Assembly (NCBI GenBank): GCA_048270425.1
Contig: JBLWSY010000005.1
Location: 62,001-126,000 of the forward strand
Direction: 5' to 3'
DNA from: Oceanospirillum sp048270425
GTDB taxonomy: Bacteria; Pseudomonadota; Gammaproteobacteria; Pseudomonadales; Halomonadaceae
Length of the DNA stretch: 64,000 bases
Shown: one piece after another, positions 1 to 7,225 of the stretch
Layout of the letters: every line of letters starts with the position of its first letter
Position numbering within the stretch: position 1 is the first letter of the stretch
Position numbers and translations under genes: made by a program
The notes under the pieces: model-generated
Seen by the model: only the letters and a program-made list of their open reading frames with translations
Databases searched by the model: none
What the model was told of the DNA's origin: nothing

Positions 1-349
1 AGTAGGCGGAAATGCCCTCCAGAGCATCACGGAATTCCAGCTGGTCATAGAGGAACTCGTTATGAGAGCTGAGCAGATCCTGCAGCGGATCGGTAAAGGA
101 GGTGCCCAACTGCTCCGATACATAGGTGCCGCCGCCATGACGGCTGAACAGCAGGCCTCGGGCGATCAGCTTTTGAATCGCTTCCCGCAATGATGGGCGA
201 GAGACTTCAAACTGGGTGGCAAGCTCCCGCTCCGGAGGCAGTTTCTGTCCCGGTTTAAAAGTGCCTTCGAGGATCATGCCTTCCAGTTGCTGCATGATAA
301 TGTCTGATATTTTGGGCTGCTTAACCCGGCGGTAGTTGCTGTTTTCCAC
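1..349 (-). CDS. pdhR: PdhR-type GntR/FadR-family regulator, N-terminal part (cut by window edge)
   Basis: The visible 116 residues form a winged-helix DNA-binding domain of the GntR superfamily, FadR subfamily. The stretches QPKISD, PPERELA and VSRPSLREAI match E. coli PdhR closely, as does the following HGGGTYV wing. PdhR is a pyruvate-responsive repressor; the related LldR responds to lactate. The C-terminal FCD ligand domain lies outside the window. No ATG is in frame upstream before a stop, so I use a GTG start at 349, giving an N-terminus the same length as PdhR. The gene is divergent from the dctPQM-lldEFG-dld cluster, and two copies of the PdhR consensus box lie between them, so it very probably controls that cluster and itself. 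It could equally be named lldR; the effector is not decidable from sequence. Confidence 0.85.
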   Translation of the reverse strand, partial: MENSNYRRVKQPKISDIIMQQLEGMILEGTFKPGQKLPPERELATQFEVSRPSLREAIQKLIARGLLFSRHGGGTYVSEQLGTSFTDPLQDLLSSHNEFLYDQLEFRDALEGISAY

Positions 350-470
350 GGTGGTGAACCTGAGTGAACTTGAAGTAGTAGCAGTAGCTAATTAATGCAA
401 AATAAAGGGCAAAAGATGGCGTGATTGTTCATTAATAGCAACAAAATCACCCGGAAAAATACAGAATAAA

Positions 471-485
471 ATTGGTAATACCAAT
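471..485. promoter_or_regulatory. PdhR-type operator 1 (ATTGGT-AAT-ACCAAT)
   Basis: This is a perfect 15-bp palindrome identical to the known PdhR/FadR-subfamily consensus ATTGGT-N3-ACCAAT. It lies about 120 bp upstream of the regulator start on the divergent strand, so autoregulation is likely. Confidence 0.85.
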
Positions 486-714
486 GCTAGTATCAAAATA
501 TAAGGCTGTCAATTGCTGTGCGGCATCAGCGCGTTAAGCGTAAATATCCTTCCTGCTTTAAGAAAAAGATAATTCATCTGTCTACTGAGCGTAATTGATG
601 GATCTGTTGCGGTTTAAGGGCTTTCAGGTAGTCATTATTCTCGGTTTTTGGTCATTTTGGGCACCAATAAGGGGCGGTGTCTGCTACTTAAGTTGTATTC
701 TGGTGCAAAGATAT

Positions 715-744
715 TTGACAAGAGGCGGATAAGGTCTCTATCTT
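715..744 (+). promoter_or_regulatory. Candidate sigma-70 promoter of the dctPQM-lld operon
   Basis: A perfect -35 box TTGACA (715-720) is followed after 18 bp by TATCTT (739-744, 4 of 6 matches to the -10 consensus). Predicted transcription would start near 751, just upstream of operator 2, so a regulator bound there would block initiation or early elongation. The remaining intergenic DNA from 350 to 881 is AT-rich and shows no gene. Confidence 0.5.
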
Positions 745-763
745 TGCTTACTGAATCTTGTAA

Positions 764-778
764 ATTGGTTTGACCAAT
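764..778. promoter_or_regulatory. PdhR-type operator 2 (ATTGGT-TTG-ACCAAT)
   Basis: This second perfect copy of the PdhR-type box lies 279 bp downstream of the centre of operator 1's position range and about 100 bp before dctP. The dyad extends to 19 bp (762-780). Its position just after the candidate promoter suits a repressor site for the transport and catabolic operon. Confidence 0.87.
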
Positions 779-881
779 TTGATTCTGTTGAGGATTTACC
801 GGGGTGTGTTGCTGAACAGCGCACAGTGACGTTCCCGGTGACTGATAACAATAAACAAATCCAAACGCACGGGAATCGATC

Positions 882-1952
882 ATGAAAAAAATGATGAAAG
901 CCACTCTTGCAGCAGCTTCTGTATCTGTTGCTGTGTCCGGTATCGCTCTGGACGCACAGGCCGCTGATAAAAAAATTCTTCTGAAAGTGCCAGTGGCATT
1001 CGCGACCAACCTTCCGGGTCTGGGCTCTCCAATTCCTAAGGTAGCCGAGCAGGTTCAGCTGGTATCCAACAACAGCATCCGTATGAAAGTGTATGAGCCG
1101 GGTAAGCTGGTGGCTCCTTTCGAAATTCTGGATGCGGTCTCCCGCGGTAAAATTAATGCGGGCTACACCACTGCCGGTTACTGGGCAGGTAAAATCCCTG
1201 CGTCTCCGATCTTCTCTGCAGTGCCGTTTGGTCCCGATGCCGGTGAATATATGGCATGGATGTATTACGGCAACGGTCTGAAGCTGTATCAGGAGATGTA
1301 CGATCAGGCGGGTTATAACGTTAAAGTGCTGCCATGCGCGATTACACCACCGGAAACCTCTGGTTGGTTCGCAAAACCGATTGAAAAGCCGGAAGACCTT
1401 CAGGGGTTGCGTATGCGCTTCTTCGGATTGGGCGCAAAAGTGATGGAGAAACTGGGTGTTTCTACCTCTCTGCTGCCGGGTTCTGAGATCTTCCCTGCAC
1501 TGGAAAAAGGCGCCATTGATGCGACCGAATTCTCCATGCCTGCGGTTGATACCCGTGTAGGTTTCCACAAAATTGTGAAATACAACTACTTCCCTGGCTG
1601 GCACCAGCAGTCCACCATCTTTGAATTGCTGATCAATAAAGATGCCTGGAACCAGATGTCTGAATCTCAGCAGGCGGTAATGAATCAGGTGTGTAAAGCT
1701 TCTATGGCTGATTCCTTTGCTGAAGGTGAGGCGACTCAGTTTGCTGTCATGAATGAGAACGTTGAGAAAAACAATGTGAAAATCATGAAATGGAACGACA
1801 CCATGTTAGATGCGTTCCAGTCAGCCTGGACTGATGTTGTTCAGGAAGAAGCAGCAAATGATGCTTTCTTTAAGAAAGTGTGGGATGACCTGAGTACTTT
1901 CCGTGAAAACTATAAAGTCTGGGGACAGAACGGCTATCTGCCACGCCAGTAA
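882..1952 (+). CDS. dctP: TRAP transporter solute-binding protein, TakP-like DctP family
   Basis: This is the periplasmic receptor of a tripartite ATP-independent transporter. The 356-residue product has a Sec signal peptide (MKKMMKATLAAAS..., probable cleavage after AQA near residue 28) and the DctP fold, including the GLRMRF segment that carries the carboxylate-binding arginine of the family. The stretches GKINAGYTTAGYWAGK and YFPGWHQQ resemble the TakP group, whose members bind 2-oxo acids or lactate; this is recalled family knowledge. It is the first gene of the cluster, followed by dctQ, dctM and lactate-oxidation genes. Substrate is inferred from this context to be lactate, pyruvate or a similar monocarboxylate. 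Confidence 0.9.
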   Translation: MKKMMKATLAAASVSVAVSGIALDAQAADKKILLKVPVAFATNLPGLGSPIPKVAEQVQLVSNNSIRMKVYEPGKLVAPFEILDAVSRGKINAGYTTAGYWAGKIPASPIFSAVPFGPDAGEYMAWMYYGNGLKLYQEMYDQAGYNVKVLPCAITPPETSGWFAKPIEKPEDLQGLRMRFFGLGAKVMEKLGVSTSLLPGSEIFPALEKGAIDATEFSMPAVDTRVGFHKIVKYNYFPGWHQQSTIFELLINKDAWNQMSESQQAVMNQVCKASMADSFAEGEATQFAVMNENVEKNNVKIMKWNDTMLDAFQSAWTDVVQEEAANDAFFKKVWDDLSTFRENYKVWGQNGYLPRQ

Positions 1953-1990
1953 TCCGGCCTGGATTATTGAGCGGTCTGTGACCGGTTGAG

Positions 1991-2019
1991 ATATCGGGAG
2001 GCTCTGGGTCTCCCGGTAT
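1991..2019 (+). other. Intercistronic hairpin between dctP and dctQ
   Basis: ATATCGGGAG (1991-2000) pairs with CTCCCGGTAT (2010-2019) around a 9-nt loop, with one G-U pair. No T-run follows. Hairpins here commonly stabilise the abundant binding-protein message or partly attenuate the membrane genes; that role is inferred. Confidence 0.45.
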
Positions 2020-2174
2020 TCTTTAACCCAATAAGGGGAAGTGTTTAGCAACCTGCCCTGTGATTGAATTAAAGAAGCCTTGTCTGTCGGTTTTCCGGCC
2101 AGAGGCCAACCAAATCCGGCCTTCCTTATTGTTGTGCCATTAATTCCCCCAAAGATGTTTTCAGGAGCGTGGCT

Positions 2175-2705
2175 GTGTCTCACACAACGTCCTCTCCCAA
2201 GGTAAACGTGCCGCTATCTGACTTTCTGGACAAGATTGTCCTGTCAGCGGGCAAGATTTTCGCTTGGGCCTATGTCGTGCTTATGGTGGTCATTATTGTG
2301 CAGGTCGTTCTGCGCTATGGCTTTAATCATGGTCTTGTTGTGCTGGAGGAGCTTCAGTGGCACCTCTATGCTGTCGGTGTGATGTTTGGTGTCTCCTATG
2401 CGCAGGTGACCAACTCCCATATCCGGGTTGACCTTTTTCACATGCGACTCAGTACCCGGGCTCAGCGCCTGTGGGAGATTTTTGGCATTCTGTTTCTGAT
2501 GTTCCCTTTTGTCTATGTGGTTTTCGATTCGAGTCTGCCGTTTGTATATGACTCCTGGCGGATCGGAGAAAGCTCAGCATCACCAACGGGGCTGCCGTAT
2601 CGTTGGATTATTAAGTCTGTGATTCCGCTGAGTTTTGGTCTGTTATTCCTGGCTGGTCTGTCACGTCTGATACGTGATGTGGTTGGTCTGGTAAAAGGTG
2701 AGTAA
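2175..2705 (+). CDS. dctQ: TRAP transporter small membrane subunit DctQ
   Basis: The product is the four-helix small integral membrane subunit that links the binding protein to DctM. Hydrophobic segments lie near residues 23-45, 55-75, 95-118 and 140-160, and the family stretch VLEELQWHLYAVGVMFG is present. I place the start at GTG 2175 because AGGAG (2163-2167) then has a 7-nt spacer; the in-frame GTG at 2169 would leave almost no spacer. The gene is 12 bp upstream of dctM and belongs to the same operon. Confidence 0.9.
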   Translation: MSHTTSSPKVNVPLSDFLDKIVLSAGKIFAWAYVVLMVVIIVQVVLRYGFNHGLVVLEELQWHLYAVGVMFGVSYAQVTNSHIRVDLFHMRLSTRAQRLWEIFGILFLMFPFVYVVFDSSLPFVYDSWRIGESSASPTGLPYRWIIKSVIPLSFGLLFLAGLSRLIRDVVGLVKGE

Positions 2706-2717
2706 GGGGTTCGTCAG

Positions 2718-4103
2718 ATGGAAGTAAATGAGATTCTTGTCATCGCGATGTTCCTTAGCTTCATCGTGTTGCTGTTCACCGGGTTTCCGGTGGCATTTGT
2801 TCTGGGTGGCGTAGGTGTTGCGTTCGCCTTTATCGGTTACCTGTCAGATATCTATCTGGATACCTTTACCGGTCTGGATATGCTCACCCTGAGCCTGGTT
2901 GTGAACCGTATCTATAAGATTATGGATAACTGGGTCATGGTGGCTCTGCCCATGTTTATCTTTATGGGCATCATGCTGGACCGTTCCGGTGTTGCAGAAA
3001 AGCTGATGAATTCAATTCAGCAGCTGTTTGGCCGGGTACGTGGTGGTCTGGCGATTACGGTAACTCTGATCGGCATTATTCTGGCAGCATCTACCGGTAT
3101 CGTGGGTGCATCTGTTGTGTTGTTGGGCCTGATGTCTCTGCCGGCTATGCTGGAGCAGAAATACTCTAAGCCGCTGGCACTGGGTACCATCGCTTCTGCC
3201 GGTACGCTGGGTATTCTGATTCCGCCGTCCATCATGCTGGTTATCATGGCAGATCAGCTGGCGCTGTCTGTGGGCGATCTGTTCATGGGCGCAGTGATTC
3301 CGGGGCTAATGCTGGGCTTTATGTACGTGGTCTTTATTCTGGCGGTCGGTGTATTTAAACCTTCTGCTGCACCGCTACCGGCAGATGCCAAGCCGGTTGA
3401 GATGAAGATGATCCTTGCGGTGTTCAAAAGTATTCTGCCACCGGTTGCCCTGATTGTTGCAGTACTGGGCTCTATCTTTGCCGGTATTGCGACCGCAACG
3501 GAAGCGTCTGGTGTTGGTGCACTGGGTGCAACCCTGCTGGCCTGGTACAACAAAAAGCTGAACTTCAAAGTCTTTAAGGAAGTTGCACAGGGTACTTATA
3601 ACACCACGGCTTATATCTTTGCGGTATTCCTGGGTGCGACCTGTTTTGCACTGGTGCTGCGTGAGCTGGGCGGTGATGAGCTGATCGAACACTGGCTGAC
3701 CAGCCTGCCATTCGGTACTTACGGCATTATCGCCTGTGTATTGGCAATTATCTTCCTGCTGGGTTTCTTCCTGGACTGGATCGAGATCACTTTGATCGCT
3801 CTGCCTCTGCTGGCGCCTGTGATTTCTGCACTGGGTCTGGATATTGATGGTTATGGGGTTGTGGATAACCCGGAGCTGGTTTGGTTTGTGATGCTGGTGG
3901 CGATGGCCCTGCAGACTTCCTTCCTGACACCGCCGGTTGGCTTCTCAATCTTCTATCTTAAAGGTGTGTGTCCGCCGGATGTGAAACTGTCTGATATCTA
4001 CAAGGGTGTGGTTCCTTTCATCCTGATTCAGCTGCTGGCATTGGCGATCATTGTTGCCTGGCCTGAGTTGGTACTCTGGCTGCCGGCGATGGCTTACGGC
4101 TAA
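2718..4103 (+). CDS. dctM: TRAP transporter large permease subunit DctM
   Basis: The 461-residue protein is the large channel subunit of the TRAP importer, which couples uptake to the sodium gradient. It is almost wholly hydrophobic, with about 12 transmembrane segments and the family-conserved stretches MDNWVMVALPMFIFMG, STGIVGASVV, GTLGILIPPSIMLVI and FLTPPVGFSIFYLKGV. The start ATG follows AAGGGG. It completes the dctPQM transporter immediately upstream of the lactate-oxidation genes. Confidence 0.93.
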   Translation: MEVNEILVIAMFLSFIVLLFTGFPVAFVLGGVGVAFAFIGYLSDIYLDTFTGLDMLTLSLVVNRIYKIMDNWVMVALPMFIFMGIMLDRSGVAEKLMNSIQQLFGRVRGGLAITVTLIGIILAASTGIVGASVVLLGLMSLPAMLEQKYSKPLALGTIASAGTLGILIPPSIMLVIMADQLALSVGDLFMGAVIPGLMLGFMYVVFILAVGVFKPSAAPLPADAKPVEMKMILAVFKSILPPVALIVAVLGSIFAGIATATEASGVGALGATLLAWYNKKLNFKVFKEVAQGTYNTTAYIFAVFLGATCFALVLRELGGDELIEHWLTSLPFGTYGIIACVLAIIFLLGFFLDWIEITLIALPLLAPVISALGLDIDGYGVVDNPELVWFVMLVAMALQTSFLTPPVGFSIFYLKGVCPPDVKLSDIYKGVVPFILIQLLALAIIVAWPELVLWLPAMAYG

Positions 4104-4110
4104 GCTGGTA

Positions 4111-4169
4111 TTGAGCCTGCATCCGCCCGGATGCAGGTGGCTCAAATCAGGGCCGGTTATCCGGCCTGA
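4111..4169 (+). other. Tandem hairpins between dctM and lldE
   Basis: TTGAGC/CTGCATCC pairs with GGATGCAG/GCTCAA (4111-4124 with 4129-4145, 3-nt bulge), and a second hairpin pairs TCAGGGCCGG (4147-4156) with CCGGCCTGA (4161-4169). Neither has a T-run, so processing, stability or partial attenuation between transport and enzyme genes is more likely than full termination. Confidence 0.45.
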
Positions 4170-4311
4170 CAGCTTCGGTCAGTGGCTAAAACCTGACCCG
4201 ATAAACCTCAAGGACACAGCGCCGGTTCCGATAGCTGTTCGGCCTGACTTCTCTGGATGCTTAGAATAAATAGCGCGCACCACAGCGCTGAATAATACGA
4301 GTGTATTAGCG

Positions 4312-5073
4312 ATGAGCACGATAAAGCTTTATCCCCCAAAACCTGAGAAGGTTTACTTCTTTGGCACCTGTCTGGTGGATCTTTTCTATCCGGATGCCGG
4401 TATGGCTGGTATTCAATTACTGGAACGTGAAGGGATCGACGTGATCTTCCCGCAGGATCAGACCTGTTGTGGCCAGCCCGCTTATACCTCGGGTTATCAC
4501 GATCAGGCCCGTGAAGTGGCTGCGGCTCAGCTGAAGCTGTTTCCTGAGGACTATCTGATTGTGCTGCCGTCCGGTTCCTGTGCGGGCATGATGCGCGAGC
4601 ATTACCCGGAGCTGTTTGCCGGTCATCCGGAAGAAGAACTGGCGAAGGATGTAGCCTCCCGTGTTTATGAGTTGACCGAGTTTCTGCTGCACGTTTGCCA
4701 TATCCAGCTGGAAGATAAAGGCGAGCCGATCAAGGTCGCCATGCATACCTCCTGCAGTGCCCGTCGTGAAATGGGGCTGGGTGAAGTCGGCCCTGCACTG
4801 CTGAAGAAGATGGCTAATGTTGAGCTGGTGGAGCAGGCGCGGGTCAAAGAGTGTTGTGGCTTTGGTGGGGCTTTTTCGGTGCGTCATCCGGAGATTTCCG
4901 AGGCGATGGTGACCGACAAGGTGGACGCGATTGATGCCACCGGTGCCGACGCCATGATCACCAGTGACTGTGGCTGCATGATGAATATCACCGGTGCGGC
5001 TGAGCACATGGACCGAAAATTCAACGGCGAGCATATCGCCAGCTTCCTGTGGAGACGTTGCCATGAGTCATAA
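4312..5073 (+). CDS. lldE: L-lactate utilisation protein LldE/LutA (CCG-domain Fe-S protein)
   Basis: This is one of three subunits of the NAD-independent L-lactate oxidation complex (LldEFG/LutABC) that converts L-lactate to pyruvate. The 253-residue protein has two cysteine-rich CCG domains: an N-terminal one with GTCLVDLFYP and TCCGQPAYTSG, and a C-terminal one with HTSCSARREMG and KECCGFGGAFS. These cysteines ligate Fe-S clusters in the family. Its end overlaps the start of lldF by 11 bp. The ribosome-binding site is weak. Confidence 0.93.
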   Translation: MSTIKLYPPKPEKVYFFGTCLVDLFYPDAGMAGIQLLEREGIDVIFPQDQTCCGQPAYTSGYHDQAREVAAAQLKLFPEDYLIVLPSGSCAGMMREHYPELFAGHPEEELAKDVASRVYELTEFLLHVCHIQLEDKGEPIKVAMHTSCSARREMGLGEVGPALLKKMANVELVEQARVKECCGFGGAFSVRHPEISEAMVTDKVDAIDATGADAMITSDCGCMMNITGAAEHMDRKFNGEHIASFLWRRCHES

Positions 5074-6541
5074 TCAGTCAGCTACTCAGGGTTCGGTTCA
5101 GGAGTTCCATCCCCGTGTGCACGAGGCGATTACCAACCCACAGATCCGCGCCAATTTTCGTAAGGCGATGGATGGTCTGATGGATAAACGCCAGCTGGCG
5201 TTCCCTTCTGATGATGAGTTGCAGCGTACCCGTGAACTGGCTGCGGCTATTCGCCTGCGTGCGCTGTCCAAACTGCCGGAATTACTGGAGAAGCTGGAAG
5301 CAAACCTGACCGCCAATGGCGTTAAGGTGCACTGGGCGGAAACTGGCGATGAAGCCTGCAAAATTATTCTCGATATCTGCAACGAGAAAAACGCCAAGAG
5401 CGTGATCAAGGGTAAATCCATGGTCAGCGAGGAGATGGAGCTGAACCATTACCTTGAAGAACATGGTATCGAGGCGCTGGAATCCGATCTGGGCGAATAT
5501 ATCGTGCAGCTTGCGGAAGAAACGCCATCGCACATTATCATGCCCGCGATTCATAAGAACACCGATCAGATCTCTGATCTGATGCATGAGAAGACCGGCA
5601 CGAACAAATCCCGTGATGTGGAATATCTGACCGCAGAAGCCCGTCAGCAGTTGCGTGAGCGTTTTGAAAAAGCCGACGTGGGTGTGTCCGGTGTGAACTT
5701 TGCCGTTGCTGAAACCGGCACCCTGTGTCTGGTGGAAAATGAAGGTAACGGCCGCCTGACCACCACGGTGCCGCCGGTGCATATCGCCGTAACCGGTATT
5801 GAGAAAGTGGTCGAGAATCTGGAAGACGTTGCGCCTTTGCTGTCGCTGTTGACCCGCTCAGCCACCGGTCAGCATATCACCACCTATTTCAATATGATCT
5901 CCAGCCCGCGCAAAGAGGGTGAGCTGGATGGGCCGGAAGAGGTGCATCTGGTACTGGTGGATAGCGGTCGATCCAATATCTATCAGGATGACGAGCTGCT
6001 GGATACCCTGCGCTGCATCCGTTGCGGCGCCTGTATGAACCACTGTCCGGTCTATACCCGCATCGGTGGTCATGCTTACGGTTACACCTATCCGGGGCCG
6101 ATTGGTAAGATCCTGATGCCGCATCTGGCGGGGCTGGATGATGCCAAAGATCTGCCAAGTGCCTCGTCACTTTGTGGTGCCTGTGGCGAAGTTTGCCCGG
6201 TGAAAATACCTATTCCGAAACTGCTGGTGCGTCTGCGGGAAGAGTCTGTGGCCGGTGATAAAGATCACGATAACTCCGTGGTGAAAGGTCGTGGTGCCAA
6301 ACGTAAAGGCATGGAACCTCTGATCTGGAAAGGTTGGGCGAAGATGCATAAACACGCTGGTCTGTACCGCACCGGAACCGGTCTTGCGACGGTTTTCCGT
6401 GGCCTCGTACCGAGCAACCTTGGCGCCTGGACCAACTGCCGTACGGCACCGAAGCTGGCGAAAACCACCCTGCATCAGCAGATGAAAGCGCGTAACCAAA
6501 ACAATGCAGGTGGCCAGAAAAAAGACGGAGGAGATCAGTGA
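5063..6541 (+). CDS. lldF: L-lactate utilisation Fe-S protein LldF/LutB
   Basis: The 492-residue protein has an N-terminal LUD domain and, near residues 318 and 370, two cysteine clusters of 4Fe-4S type (CIRCGACMNHCP and CGACGEVCP), followed by a C-terminal extension typical of LutB. It passes electrons from L-lactate within the LldEFG complex. The start is ATG 5063: GGAGACG at 5051-5057 gives good spacing, and the product begins MSHNQSATQ like the family. A longer frame reaching back to 4994 lies inside lldE and is not credible. It overlaps lldE by 11 bp and touches lldG through a TGATG junction, indicating translational coupling. Confidence 0.94.
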   Translation: MSHNQSATQGSVQEFHPRVHEAITNPQIRANFRKAMDGLMDKRQLAFPSDDELQRTRELAAAIRLRALSKLPELLEKLEANLTANGVKVHWAETGDEACKIILDICNEKNAKSVIKGKSMVSEEMELNHYLEEHGIEALESDLGEYIVQLAEETPSHIIMPAIHKNTDQISDLMHEKTGTNKSRDVEYLTAEARQQLRERFEKADVGVSGVNFAVAETGTLCLVENEGNGRLTTTVPPVHIAVTGIEKVVENLEDVAPLLSLLTRSATGQHITTYFNMISSPRKEGELDGPEEVHLVLVDSGRSNIYQDDELLDTLRCIRCGACMNHCPVYTRIGGHAYGYTYPGPIGKILMPHLAGLDDAKDLPSASSLCGACGEVCPVKIPIPKLLVRLREESVAGDKDHDNSVVKGRGAKRKGMEPLIWKGWAKMHKHAGLYRTGTGLATVFRGLVPSNLGAWTNCRTAPKLAKTTLHQQMKARNQNNAGGQKKDGGDQ

Positions 6542-7197
6542 TGAGCGCCCGTGATGCCATTTTAAATCGTCTGCGTCATCGTCGTGATGGTGCTTTGACC
6601 GCTTCTGTCAGTGACTTCTCTGTCGTGACCGAGAAGCAGTGGAGCGATAGTGAAAAACTGAATCTCTTCCAGCAGAAAATCGAATCCGTGCATGCGGAAG
6701 TGCATCGTGTCAGTAAGGATAACTGGCAGGAAAAACTGAAAGAGCTGCTGGCAGAAAAACAGGTTAAAAACCTGCTGACTCCGATGAAGGCTCAGGTGGG
6801 TGTGGATGCCCGTGCAGCCCTTAAAGAGGGTGACGTTGAGCTGCTGGCCTACGATCAGCCGATTGAAGGCTGGAAGGCCGAACTCTTCTCCAATGTCGAT
6901 GCCGCTATCACAGATGTGCGCTCAGCGATTGCCGAAACCGGCTCGCTGGTGCTCTGGCCGGATCTGGATCAGCCCCGGCTGATGACGCTGGTGCCACCGA
7001 TTCATTTTGCCGTGGTCGATGCGGATCAGCTGAAGAACACCTTCCATGAAGTGATCGTGTCGGAAGGCTGGGTTTCCGAAGGCATGCCGACCAATGCGCT
7101 GCTGATCTCCGGCCCGTCCAAAACAGCGGATATCGAGCAGACACTGGCCTACGGCGTACACGGCCCGAAAGAGCTGGTGGTGCTGATTCGTCAGTAA
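6541..7197 (+). CDS. lldG: L-lactate utilisation protein LldG/LutC
   Basis: This is the third LldEFG subunit, a 218-residue single LUD-domain protein. The C-terminal half carries the family segments IAETGSLVLWP and LVPPIHFAVVDA, and it ends with LISGPSKTADIEQTLAYGVHGP, typical of LutC. A very strong Shine-Dalgarno (GGAGGAG, 6527-6533) is 7 nt from ATG 6541, which overlaps the lldF stop by one base (TGATG). The in-frame GTG at 6538 is less likely. Confidence 0.93.
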   Translation: MSARDAILNRLRHRRDGALTASVSDFSVVTEKQWSDSEKLNLFQQKIESVHAEVHRVSKDNWQEKLKELLAEKQVKNLLTPMKAQVGVDARAALKEGDVELLAYDQPIEGWKAELFSNVDAAITDVRSAIAETGSLVLWPDLDQPRLMTLVPPIHFAVVDADQLKNTFHEVIVSEGWVSEGMPTNALLISGPSKTADIEQTLAYGVHGPKELVVLIRQ

Positions 7198-7225
7198 TAT
7201 ATTTTTTTATCGGGAAGTTGGCGGA

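Noticed and set aside
738..1604. A 288-residue open frame opposite dctP
   Set aside because: Antisense to a clear signal-peptide-bearing TRAP receptor, and it would run through the operator region.
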